Shown here in pieces: positions 54,753 through 62,758 of a stretch of 64,000 nt of DNA (position 1 is the first letter of the stretch; each line of letters begins with the position of its first letter). The stretch is from the NCBI GenBank assembly GCA_040221095.1, contig JAVJVP010000016.1, forward strand, positions 124,001-188,000, in the 5' to 3' direction. Origin of the DNA: UBA1479 sp040221095 (GTDB taxonomy: Bacteria; Pseudomonadota; Alphaproteobacteria; Rhodospirillales; Casp-alpha2). The translations under genes and the position numbers were made by a program. The notes beneath the pieces were generated by a model. That model saw nothing but the letters and a program-made list of their open reading frames with translations, was not told the DNA's origin and searched no databases.

Positions 54753-55475
54753 TCAGACCGGCCCGGTCCAGGACGCCAGACAGATGTTGTCCTCGAAGTG
54801 CACGGCCCGGCGGCGAAACCGGCCGTCCTCGACCAACTCCGCACCGCGGATCCGATCCATGCGGAAGTTCCGGAAATCGTCCCGCAGCGGGTCGAAGCCG
54901 ACGATGTACCAAACCGGTGGGCGGACCAGAAGCGCCTGCGGCTCGATCTCGCGCGATGACGGCGCACCGTGGCGGTCGACATAATCGAACCGCATGCGCC
55001 GCAGGTCGATGAAGGCGCGTTCGAACGCGGGCAGCAGTCCGGGGTCGACCGGCCCCAGGGAGGCGCGCAGGCGCGGCCAGGCCGGCGGGCCGATATACAG
55101 GCGATCGACGATCTCCCGCAAAGCCTTCACCCTGTCTGGCGGCAGGGCTCTTTCGATCTTGGCCAGTCCCGCATCGGCAAGGCCGCCGAACGGCAGCGTG
55201 CCCGCGGCCCGCATCACCGCGACATTGATCAACAGCGCGAAAACCTCGTCGGCCGTTAGCCGGGGCGTCAGTTGAACCGACGACGGGTCGAGGAAAAGCC
55301 CCCCGCCCCTGCCCGCCTCGGCGTGAATAACGAACCCCTGATCCCGCAGCGCGACAACATCCCTGAGCACGGTGCGCCGTGAGGCGCCGACGGCACGCGC
55401 AAGAGAATCGATATTGGTGTGACCGCTGCGGCGAAGGTGGCGGACCAGGGCGTCTTGGCGGGCGCGAATGTTCAT
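54753..55475 (-). CDS. WYL-domain (DeoR/YafY-like) transcriptional regulator
   Basis: The 240-residue product has an N-terminal helix-turn-helix (NIDSLARAVGASRRTVLRDV at 21-40) and a C-terminal WYL domain (LLVRPPVWYIVGFDPLRDDFRNF). WYL domains bind nucleic acid or nucleotides. It is divergent from a YciI-like gene with 90 bases between, so it probably controls that gene and itself. Confidence 0.9.
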   Translation of the reverse strand: MNIRARQDALVRHLRRSGHTNIDSLARAVGASRRTVLRDVVALRDQGFVIHAEAGRGGGLFLDPSSVQLTPRLTADEVFALLINVAVMRAAGTLPFGGLADAGLAKIERALPPDRVKALREIVDRLYIGPPAWPRLRASLGPVDPGLLPAFERAFIDLRRMRFDYVDRHGAPSSREIEPQALLVRPPVWYIVGFDPLRDDFRNFRMDRIRGAELVEDGRFRRRAVHFEDNICLASWTGPV

Positions 55476-55565
55476 GGCCCCATTGTAATGTTTTTAGCGC
55501 CATAATTTGGCACCTTTTGTTTCTAGGGTCCGCGCCCTCACCCCAGCCAGAAGGAGAGCAATTCA

Positions 55566-55853
55566 ATGTTCGTCGTGCTGCTTAAGTTCACCGCCGACAA
55601 GGACCGGGCCGGACAATTCATCGGCGGCCATAAGGAATGGATCAAGCGTGGGTTCGACGACGGCCTGTTCCTTGCCGTCGGCAGCCTGCAACCGGACCTG
55701 GGCGGCGCGGTCATCGCCCATGGCCTCTCACGCGCCGACTTGCAGGCACGCGTCGATGCGGACCCGTTCGTCGCGGAACAGGTGGTCACGGCAGAAATCC
55801 TGGAAATCACCCCCGCACGCACGGACCCGCGGCTTGAATTCCTTGCCGGCTAA
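55566..55853 (+). CDS. YciI-like dimeric alpha/beta-barrel protein
   Basis: The 95-residue product has the YciI ferredoxin-like pattern: MFVVLLKFTADKDRAGQFI, GLFLAVGSLQPDLGGAVIAH and DPFVAEQVVTAEILEI. GGAG stands well before the ATG. Family members are small enzymes or binding proteins of largely unknown role. WYL regulators are often found beside YciI-type genes. Confidence 0.88.
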   Translation: MFVVLLKFTADKDRAGQFIGGHKEWIKRGFDDGLFLAVGSLQPDLGGAVIAHGLSRADLQARVDADPFVAEQVVTAEILEITPARTDPRLEFLAG

Positions 55854-55863
55854 AGCCGTGCCC

Positions 55864-56781
55864 TCACCGCCAGGGCCGCCGGGGGCGGGACGGTTGGGCG
55901 TCGGCGCCTTCCATGGCTTCCAGGGCCCGGATGCGGTCGGCGAGCGGCGGGTGGCTGGAAAACATCGCCTGCATGCGCCCGGCGCTGATGGCGAAGGCCC
56001 TCATCTCGTCGGGCATGGGCGGCGCGTCATGGGCCGCCTGAAGGGCCTTCAGGGCGCTGATCATGTTGCGCCGGCCGGCCAGTTCCGCCCCGCCCTTGTC
56101 GGCGCGGAATTCGCGCCAGCGCGAGAACCACATGACGATCATCATGGCGGCGATGCCGAACACGAACTGAGCGATCATCGAGACGATCCAGAACGCCGGG
56201 CCGTGGCCGCGTTCGACCTTGAACACCAGGCGGTCGACCAGATGGCCGACGATGCGCGACAGGAAAATGACGAAGGTGTTCACCACGCCCTGGATCAGGG
56301 TCAGGGTCACCATGTCGCCGTTGGCGACGTGGGCGACCTCGTGGCCCAGCACCGCCTCGACCTCTTTCCGGTCCATGGTGTTGAGCAGCCCCGTCGAGAC
56401 GGCGACCAGGGCGTTGTTGCGGTTCCAGCCCGTGGCGAAGGCGTTGGGCGAGCCGTGGTCGAAGATGCCGACCTCGGGCATGCCGATGCCCGCCTGTTTG
56501 GCCTGCGCCGCCACCGTGTCGACCAGCCAGTGTTCCGTCGGGTTGGCGGGCCGGGCGATGACCTTCACCCCCATCCCCGCCTTGGCCATGGTCTTGGACA
56601 GGAACAGGGAGATCAGCGCGCCGGAAAAACCGATGACGGCCGAATAGACGATCAGCGCGTTGATGTTGAGATCGACGCCATTGGCCTGCAGCAGGCTTTC
56701 AAAGCCGAGCAGGCGGAAGGTCAGGCTGATCAGCGCGACGATCGCCAGGTTGGTGCCGAGAAACAGCAGAATCCGCAGCAT
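55864..56781 (-). CDS. htpX: Membrane zinc protease HtpX
   Basis: HtpX degrades damaged membrane proteins. The 305-residue product starts MLRILLFLGTNLAIVAL, has four membrane segments, the zinc motif HEVAH near residue 140 and the third ligand in WREFRADKGGAEL. ATG 56781 fits the family N terminus; a longer frame from 56892 adds 37 unsupported residues. Confidence 0.95.
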   Translation of the reverse strand: MLRILLFLGTNLAIVALISLTFRLLGFESLLQANGVDLNINALIVYSAVIGFSGALISLFLSKTMAKAGMGVKVIARPANPTEHWLVDTVAAQAKQAGIGMPEVGIFDHGSPNAFATGWNRNNALVAVSTGLLNTMDRKEVEAVLGHEVAHVANGDMVTLTLIQGVVNTFVIFLSRIVGHLVDRLVFKVERGHGPAFWIVSMIAQFVFGIAAMMIVMWFSRWREFRADKGGAELAGRRNMISALKALQAAHDAPPMPDEMRAFAISAGRMQAMFSSHPPLADRIRALEAMEGADAQPSRPRRPWR

Positions 56782-56897
56782 CGATTTGTCCTTAGCCCAA
56801 GAAAAGGCGCACCCCACGGGAACGCCGAAATACTGGAAGATATCTAGGCTGCCGGGCGGCCGCCGCAAGGGCTTTGGCCGCGGAATTTCCAACGGTT

Positions 56898-57278
56898 TCA
56901 GGAACCGAGCGTCGCCGCGTATTCCCGCCAGCCGCCGAATTCGGAAATGTCCTTGTGTTTGCCTTCCGCCATCTCGCGGGGATAGAGGATTCCGTCCAAA
57001 ATCCGTCCGTCGTCCAGTTCCACCGGGCCGCAGTACAGCCCCGGCGGCTCCCCGGCCTCGACCTTGGCCCAGATCTCGTCGCTCATTTCATAAATCTCGC
57101 CGGGCACGGAAATTCCGCCTGCCGCCACCCTGTACATGCCGGGATGGACATCGCCGATGGAATGAAGCCGGTATTCGGGCACGGTCCGGGCTTCGCCCAG
57201 GAAGGCCGCGCCCGCGAGATTGCCGTTCAAGGCCAGCCCGCGCATCAGGGTGCCGTTGACGAACAGGACCTTCGTCAT
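56898..57278 (-). CDS. Gamma-glutamylcyclotransferase/AtzF-C-fold small protein
   Basis: The 126-residue product starts MTKVLFVNGTLMRGLALNGN and has the fold's YRLHSIGDVHPGM and VPGEIYEMSD segments. The glutamate used for catalysis in gamma-glutamylcyclotransferases cannot be placed with confidence. Relatives form the C-terminal domain of allophanate hydrolase. It overlaps the dioxygenase stop by ATGA, so the two products probably act on one substrate chain. Confidence 0.78.
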   Translation of the reverse strand: MTKVLFVNGTLMRGLALNGNLAGAAFLGEARTVPEYRLHSIGDVHPGMYRVAAGGISVPGEIYEMSDEIWAKVEAGEPPGLYCGPVELDDGRILDGILYPREMAEGKHKDISEFGGWREYAATLGS

Positions 57279-58126
57279 GCGGCGACCCGCCCTTTCCGTC
57301 CGTCCGTGCAGCCGACGATCATGCGCAGCATGCGCCGGGGCTCGGTGTAGTCGTCGACGGCGCAATGCATGGACGACCGGTTGTCGATGCCCACCAGGCT
57401 GTTCAAGGTCCATTTGTGGCGGTACTGGAATTCGGGTTTCAGGGAATGTTCGAACAGTTCGGCCAGCAGGTCGTCGCTTTCGGCCTGCTCCAATTCGTTG
57501 ATGCGCATGGAATAGCCCGGATTGACGTAAAGGATCGGCACGCCGGTCTTGGGGTGCGGGCGGACCACGGGATGGATCACGTCCGGATGGGCCGCCTGCT
57601 GTTCCGGCGTCAGGGTCGGCGTGGCGCCCAGGGTGTTCCAGCCCCAGCGGTGGGTGCAGGTCAGCCCGTCCAGCCGCGCCTTGGTCTTGTCCGGCAGGGT
57701 CGCATAGGCGGCCCGCATGTTGGCGACCATGGTGTCGCCGCCCGTGGACGGCAGATGCGTGGAATACAGGAAGATGGCGTCGGACGGATTGACCTCGTAG
57801 GACAGATCCGAATGCCAGAACGCCCCCGCCGGCTTGGCCGTGGTGCGGCTTTCGGCCGTGCCCATGTTCTTGGCGATGATCGAAACCTCGAAGCCGTCCG
57901 GATGGTGGTACTGGTTGAGGATATGCGGCACCAGGGGGCCGAAGCGGCTGCCGAAATCACGCAGCCAGGGCACGTTTTCCTCCAGATCGGGGATGACGAT
58001 GGCGATGTGGTCGAGCATGGCCTGCTCGACCGCGCGGAAATCCGCGTCGGTCAGGGGCCTGCGTGAATCCAGACCGTGGATTACAGCCCCCATGGGGGCG
58101 TCCAGGGGTTCGATCTTAAGTGACAT
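57275..58126 (-). CDS. TauD/TfdA-family iron(II)/2-oxoglutarate dioxygenase
   Basis: The 283-residue enzyme would hydroxylate a substrate using oxygen and 2-oxoglutarate. The iron ligands are His105 and Asp107 in WHSDLSY and His254 in NRSSMHCAVDDY; the downstream Arg in RRMLRMIVG binds 2-oxoglutarate. Length is normal for TauD. The substrate is unknown; taurine is only one possibility. Confidence 0.9.
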   Translation of the reverse strand: MSLKIEPLDAPMGAVIHGLDSRRPLTDADFRAVEQAMLDHIAIVIPDLEENVPWLRDFGSRFGPLVPHILNQYHHPDGFEVSIIAKNMGTAESRTTAKPAGAFWHSDLSYEVNPSDAIFLYSTHLPSTGGDTMVANMRAAYATLPDKTKARLDGLTCTHRWGWNTLGATPTLTPEQQAAHPDVIHPVVRPHPKTGVPILYVNPGYSMRINELEQAESDDLLAELFEHSLKPEFQYRHKWTLNSLVGIDNRSSMHCAVDDYTEPRRMLRMIVGCTDGRKGRVAA

Positions 58127-58302
58127 GAATGGGCCTCCGCTGCGTTTTTTCCGACTATATCACCCCGGAGCACGTCGGTTCCAGGTCCGGAAAGCCGACC
58201 AAATAGTCATACGAACGTGTGTTGTTCGCGTGGCGGGTTCCCGGATAATCCACTAACCTGTCCCGGAAAGTGCCTTGGGGAAGGTTTTGGGGAGAGGTGC
58301 CG

Positions 58303-58821
58303 ATGGCCGACCACGGCCTGAGTTCGCATGCGGCCGAAGGACCGTTCGCCGAACAGACCTGGGATGTGACGACGCCCGCTCTGCGCTGGCTGCTCGACCA
58401 TTGGCTGGAAAAACGGGGCGACCGGGACTGCCCGCGCTGGCGCGACATCGACCTGCCGTCCATGTACAAATATGCCCCCAACATCGTCGTCAAGGACGCG
58501 GTCGACGGCGGCCGCGATTTCCGGGTCCGGTTCTGGGGCACGGCCGTCACCGAATGGCTGCGGCATGACGCGACGGGCAAGCTGCTGAGCGATTATTTCC
58601 CTGCGCGTGGGCGCGATGGCATTCTGGAGGCGCACCGCCTGGCCCTGATGGGCGACACGCCCGTGCGCCGCTGGGGCGTCAGCGTCTATCCGGACCGCGG
58701 ATATGTCGCCTTCGAAACCATCACCCTGCCCCTGGCGAACGATGCGGGGGAACGCGCCCATATCCTGTCCATGAACCTGTATCGGATGATCGATCAAAAA
58801 TCGCCGCCACGACCCGGCTAG
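58303..58821 (+). CDS. PAS_5-type domain protein (first of three)
   Basis: The 172-residue soluble product has one PAS_5-type domain: WLLDHWLEKRGDRDCPRWRD, FRVRFWGTAVTEWLRHDATG and PVRRWGVSVY. No output domain follows. ATG 58303 is preferred over 58270 because GGGGAGAGG precedes it. Its TAG stop shares the palindrome CTAG with the convergent second paralogue. It may sense a small ligand for a partner protein. Confidence 0.82.
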   Translation: MADHGLSSHAAEGPFAEQTWDVTTPALRWLLDHWLEKRGDRDCPRWRDIDLPSMYKYAPNIVVKDAVDGGRDFRVRFWGTAVTEWLRHDATGKLLSDYFPARGRDGILEAHRLALMGDTPVRRWGVSVYPDRGYVAFETITLPLANDAGERAHILSMNLYRMIDQKSPPRPG

Positions 58822-59312
58822 TCCGGCACGGGGGCGAAGACGTCGTCCAGCGTTTCCTCGATCTGAAGCACGGAAACGATATGGGTCACGGCGGTGCCGT
58901 CATCCGACAAGGGCGCCCTGAGCCGCGTATACTCGCGGTACAGGCCGTCGTCCCGCATGACCTTGGAAAACCACACCATGGGCCGTCGTTCCTCGACAAG
59001 CTGTGCGCATTCGCCGAACACCTTGGCGCTGAACAACTTGTTCCGGCGAACCGACATGCCCGTGCAGTCATAGCCGATGGTCGCCGTATTGCCGGTTCCC
59101 CAGAAGCGGTAGACGAAATCGAGCGGATCCTGAATCACGTCGAGAATGATCACGAAGGGAATGGTCTTGGACGCCAGATCGGGCAGCCGGAAATCCGTCC
59201 ACGCAGGGGCCCAGTCTTCACCGCGCAGCCCGTCCCAATAGGCCAACACGTCCCGCAGCCTGACCGGCAGGTCCGCTGTTTCGGCCGCTTCGGCCTTGAC
59301 GTCAATATGCAC
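58818..59312 (-). CDS. PAS_5-type domain protein (second of three)
   Basis: The 164-residue product has the same layout: LAYWDGLRGEDWAPAWTDFR, FVYRFWGTGNTATIGYDCTG and VFGECAQLVEERRP. The GTG at 59312 is taken as start because AAGGA lies six bases upstream; the longer frame begins with an unrelated stretch. It is convergent with the first paralogue (four-base overlap) and divergent from the third. Sequence differs considerably from its neighbours. Confidence 0.78.
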   Translation of the reverse strand: MHIDVKAEAAETADLPVRLRDVLAYWDGLRGEDWAPAWTDFRLPDLASKTIPFVIILDVIQDPLDFVYRFWGTGNTATIGYDCTGMSVRRNKLFSAKVFGECAQLVEERRPMVWFSKVMRDDGLYREYTRLRAPLSDDGTAVTHIVSVLQIEETLDDVFAPVPD

Positions 59313-59407
59313 TGTTGGTCCTTCTACGTCTCGTGTTCCGCCCTGCGGCTGATTAGAGTCTGAAAGATGACCTTTTAGCAATTAGGCCGAAAGTCGACCC
59401 TCATCAC

Positions 59408-59443
59408 GACAATAGGTCGTATTTCACGACCAAATGGGTTGTC
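59408..59443. promoter_or_regulatory. Nested palindrome between divergent PAS_5-type genes
   Basis: The inner arms GGTCGT (59415-59420) and ACGACC (59426-59431) surround ATTTC; the outer arms GACAA (59408-59412) and TTGTC (59439-59443) flank them. CACGAC also occurs twice in direct orientation 20 bases apart. The element lies between the starts of the second and third PAS genes and could bind one regulator for both. No regulator gene is adjacent. Confidence 0.5.
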
Positions 59444-59510
59444 CCACGTGCATCAAAGGGTCTAAAGTCGAATTCTTGGGGTGGGGAGAGCCCAGGTGGG
59501 AGGCTCTTCG

Positions 59511-60098
59511 ATGTCGATAACGCGCAGTAGCCGCGCATCGCAAGGTGCAACGTTCTTTTTCGAACAGACGCATTCCTTTGATGCTTGGGAACTTCGCTGG
59601 CTGTTGGATTACTGGCAAGGCCTGTGCGACGGCCCCAAATGCCCCCGGTTGATTGATGTTAGCCTGCCGACCATCGTGCGTCAGGCGCCGAAAATCATCG
59701 TGCGCGACGCCATCGACGGAGGGCGCGACTTCGTCAACCGTTTCTGGGGCAGCGAGCTCAGACTTTGGTTGGGATTCGACGGCACCGGGCAGCGGATTTC
59801 GGAATATTTCCCGCAGCACGCCCGCGACGCCATGCTGGAATCTCAGCGCCTGGCCCTGACCAGCGATCTGCCCGTGCGGCGCTGGGGCATCACCGCCTAT
59901 GCCCAACCCAACATGCCGACTTACGAGGCAATCGACCTGCCGCTCGCCGACGATGACGGCGCCAGGGCGCATGTACTGTCGATGTACGTATATCGGTCCG
60001 ACGGCCAGGGCGTTCAGCCCGACCCGGCGCCGCTTCCCGGGGATATGGGAAACGCCCTGTCCTGGTCCCCGCGCAGCCGCCACAGCGCGGAGTCCTGA
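59511..60098 (+). CDS. PAS_5-type domain protein (third of three)
   Basis: The 195-residue product resembles the first paralogue closely: WLLDYWQGLCDGPKCPRLID, VRDAIDGGRDFVNRFWGSEL and PVRRWGITAY. ATG 59511 follows GGGAGG. The C-terminal 40 residues lie beyond the PAS domain, and their coding region overlaps the end of the convergent oxidoreductase gene by 85 bases. Confidence 0.8.
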   Translation: MSITRSSRASQGATFFFEQTHSFDAWELRWLLDYWQGLCDGPKCPRLIDVSLPTIVRQAPKIIVRDAIDGGRDFVNRFWGSELRLWLGFDGTGQRISEYFPQHARDAMLESQRLALTSDLPVRRWGITAYAQPNMPTYEAIDLPLADDDGARAHVLSMYVYRSDGQGVQPDPAPLPGDMGNALSWSPRSRHSAES

Positions 60099-61435
60099 GG
60101 GGCTTCCACCATTTCCACGGTCAGGGTTTCGCCCGGCCGGATATCAGCCACAAGCCGGTTGTTGGCCGCCATGTAGTAGGGCAGCGGCCCACCGGGAATG
60201 GCCGCCTGCGCCGGGCGCACCAGGGGCTCCAGCCCGGCGATGGTATGGTGATGACCGCCCATGTCGAGAACCTCGCCCGCCTTGAAGGCGCGGGTCGCGC
60301 GGCCGACCAGATCGAACGCCGGCCGGGGCGTGCGCCCGCTGGTCGGCATGCCGCCCTTTGCCGCGGCGATGATCGATGCCGCCGCCTCGATCCCCAGCAG
60401 ATGCACCGGGTTGTGCAGCAGGCCGTAGTTGCCGCAGGAACTGACGGGAATGCCCTTGGCCTTGATGACCTGCCAGGTTTCCTTGTCCGCGCAGCGCACG
60501 ATCACGAACACGCCGCCGGCCAGGCTCAGTTCGTCGAACCGGCGCAGGCAATTGACGATATCGACCACGCCGCCGCCCGCTTCCATCAGGATGCCGCCCT
60601 CGGTTTCCGGGCGGAACACATCGGGCAGTTCCACGGTACGCGCCAAGGGCGCATGAAAGGCGTCGAAATCGGGGCGCAGGCCCGTGGCGTTGCAGACCAG
60701 CATCATCTCGCACAGGTCGGGCACGGATTTCAGGGCCGTCGGCCCCAGGGGGGCCGCCCGGTCGGCCAGAACCTCGGGAATGTCGGCGCCGTCCAGATGC
60801 CAGTTGTCGGCGAAGTCGGGCACGGCAAAGGTCTCACCGTGATAGCTGAGCTCACCCTTGGCGCGGTGCCAGACCACGTCGTACTCGCTCGCCTTGCCCG
60901 CCATCACGACCTCGAGGCCCAGAAGCTCGGCCCGCGATACCAGGCCGATCAGCAGGCTCGGCTGATCGCCATCGGGCAGGGTGTAGACGACACCACGATC
61001 CGCCGCCAGCCTGGCCAGCCAGGGGCCGCAGACCGACGCCATTTCCTTGGACGCCAGAACCAGATGCTTGCCGGCCAGGATCGCCGCTTCGGACACAGCG
61101 GCGGCGGCCTCGGGCGCGCCCGTCGCCTCGACCACCAGGTCGATGTCCGTATCGACGAGAAGAAGACCGTCCGGAACCACGGCGACCTTGCCCGCCGTCA
61201 TGGCGTCCCGCGCGGACGCCGTATCGCGGCAGATCTCGATGCCGTCACCGGCCACGCCGCAACGCAACAGCACGTTGACCGCCCGGTCCGGATCGATGTC
61301 GGCCACCACGGGCACGTCGATGGCGGGATGGCCAAGGGACTGGGTGATCAGGCTGGCGCCGAATTCCCCGGCGCCGACCAGGCCGACGCGCACGGGGGCA
61401 CCCATGTCCTTGTAGATCTCGTTGAAATCGACCAT
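60014..61435 (-). CDS. Homoserine-dehydrogenase-like NAD(P) oxidoreductase with SAF domain
   Basis: The 473-residue product has an N-terminal Rossmann domain (VRVGLVGAGEFGASLI near residues 15-30; LVVEATGAPEAAA), a catalytic middle part and a C-terminal SAF-like domain (GGHHHTIAGLEPLVRP ... RLVADIRPGETLTVE). Such fusions occur in sugar-acid and amino-acid catabolism, but the reaction is not known to me. It is followed upstream by an alcohol dehydrogenase 14 bases away, so the two form one operon. Confidence 0.85.
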   Translation of the reverse strand: MVDFNEIYKDMGAPVRVGLVGAGEFGASLITQSLGHPAIDVPVVADIDPDRAVNVLLRCGVAGDGIEICRDTASARDAMTAGKVAVVPDGLLLVDTDIDLVVEATGAPEAAAAVSEAAILAGKHLVLASKEMASVCGPWLARLAADRGVVYTLPDGDQPSLLIGLVSRAELLGLEVVMAGKASEYDVVWHRAKGELSYHGETFAVPDFADNWHLDGADIPEVLADRAAPLGPTALKSVPDLCEMMLVCNATGLRPDFDAFHAPLARTVELPDVFRPETEGGILMEAGGGVVDIVNCLRRFDELSLAGGVFVIVRCADKETWQVIKAKGIPVSSCGNYGLLHNPVHLLGIEAAASIIAAAKGGMPTSGRTPRPAFDLVGRATRAFKAGEVLDMGGHHHTIAGLEPLVRPAQAAIPGGPLPYYMAANNRLVADIRPGETLTVEMVEAPQDSALWRLRGDQDRAFPISPGSGAGSG

Positions 61436-61449
61436 GCGTTCGGCCGCGA

Positions 61450-62574
61450 TCAGAACACGATGACTTGGCGCACCGTATGGCCCTCGGCCAGATGGTCGAA
61501 GGCCGCGTTGATGTCCTCCAGAGGGATTTTCTCGCAGATCAGCTTGTCCACCTGTAGGGCGCCCCGCTTGTACATCTCGATGTAGTGCGGGATGTCGCGC
61601 TCGGGAATGCAGCTGCCGAGATAGCTGCCTTTGATGGTGCGTTCCTCGGTCACCAGGTTGACGTGCTGCACGGTCATGTTGGTGGCGGGATGGCTGAGGC
61701 CGCTCGACGTCGTCGTGCCGCCGCGCTTGGTGACCTTGTAGGCAAGGTCCATGGCCTCGACCCGGCCGACGCATTCGAACATGTATTCCAGGCCGCCGCC
61801 CGTGGCGTCGCGGACCTTTTCGACCACGTCGTTGTCCAGCGCGTTGAACACCGCGTCGCAGCCCAATTTGGTGCCCCATTCCAGCTTGTCGTCCAGCGCG
61901 TCGATGCCGACGATATGCCGGGCCCCCGCCATCTTGGCCCCCATGACGGCGGCCAGACCCGTGCCGCCCAGGCCGACCACGCCGACCGACGCCCCCGCCG
62001 GCACCTTGGCCGTGTTCAGGACCGCGCCGACGCCGGTGATGACGGCGCAGGAAAATGTGCAGGCGATGTCCAGCGGCAAATCCTTGTCGATCTTCACGAC
62101 CGAGGAACGATGCGCCACCACGTATTCGGAGAAACAGGACACCCCCGCCTGATGGTACAGTTTCTTGCCGTCCTTATGCAGGCGCATGCCGCCGCCCATG
62201 AGGGTCCCGGCCCCGTTGGACGCCGCGCCCTTCTCACAGATCGACGGGCGGCCTTCCTTGCACGGCAGGCACTGGCCGCAGGACGGCAGGAAGGCGAACA
62301 CCACATGATCGCCCACTTCCAGGCCCTCGACGCCCGGCCCCAGTTCCTGCACCACGCCCGACGCCTCGTGCCCCAGCACCATGGGCAGGGGCCGTTCGCG
62401 CACGCCGGCGACCACGGACAGATCCGAATGACACACGCCGGCCGCCGCGACCTTGACCAGAACCTCGTTCGCCTGCGGCGGGTCCAGATCCACTTCCTCG
62501 ATCTTCATGGGCAGGGAGGTGGCGTAGGGGCGCTTGGCGCCCAGTTCGTAAACGACGGCGGCTTTGGTTTTCAT
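61450..62574 (-). CDS. Zinc-dependent alcohol dehydrogenase
   Basis: The 374-residue enzyme has catalytic-zinc ligands in GVCHSDLS and GHEASGVV, the structural-zinc lobe CGQCLPCKEGRPSIC near residues 98-112, and the NAD motif VGVVGLGGTGLAAV near 198-211. The class matches long-chain-type alcohol or aldehyde-forming dehydrogenases. It heads the two-gene unit with the SAF oxidoreductase. Substrate is unknown. Confidence 0.93.
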   Translation of the reverse strand: MKTKAAVVYELGAKRPYATSLPMKIEEVDLDPPQANEVLVKVAAAGVCHSDLSVVAGVRERPLPMVLGHEASGVVQELGPGVEGLEVGDHVVFAFLPSCGQCLPCKEGRPSICEKGAASNGAGTLMGGGMRLHKDGKKLYHQAGVSCFSEYVVAHRSSVVKIDKDLPLDIACTFSCAVITGVGAVLNTAKVPAGASVGVVGLGGTGLAAVMGAKMAGARHIVGIDALDDKLEWGTKLGCDAVFNALDNDVVEKVRDATGGGLEYMFECVGRVEAMDLAYKVTKRGGTTTSSGLSHPATNMTVQHVNLVTEERTIKGSYLGSCIPERDIPHYIEMYKRGALQVDKLICEKIPLEDINAAFDHLAEGHTVRQVIVF

Positions 62575-62758
62575 AGTCGGACAGGCTCCGTGGGGACGTT
62601 TCGGTATTCAATGATTGATAAGCGCGGAACCATATCCCCGCCGCCCGGTCACGGCAAGACGGGGACGTCAGGAAGACACACGTCCCAGGTGTCAGCCCCC
62701 GCCAAACCGGCTATAACGGTGGCAATTCATAACAAATTACGTCCTTGGGAGTTGATCC

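Noticed and set aside
62575..62758. Possible SAM, SAH or cobalamin riboswitch before the MetE-like gene
   Set aside because: I could not find the conserved core sequences of these classes; a covariance-model search would be needed to decide.
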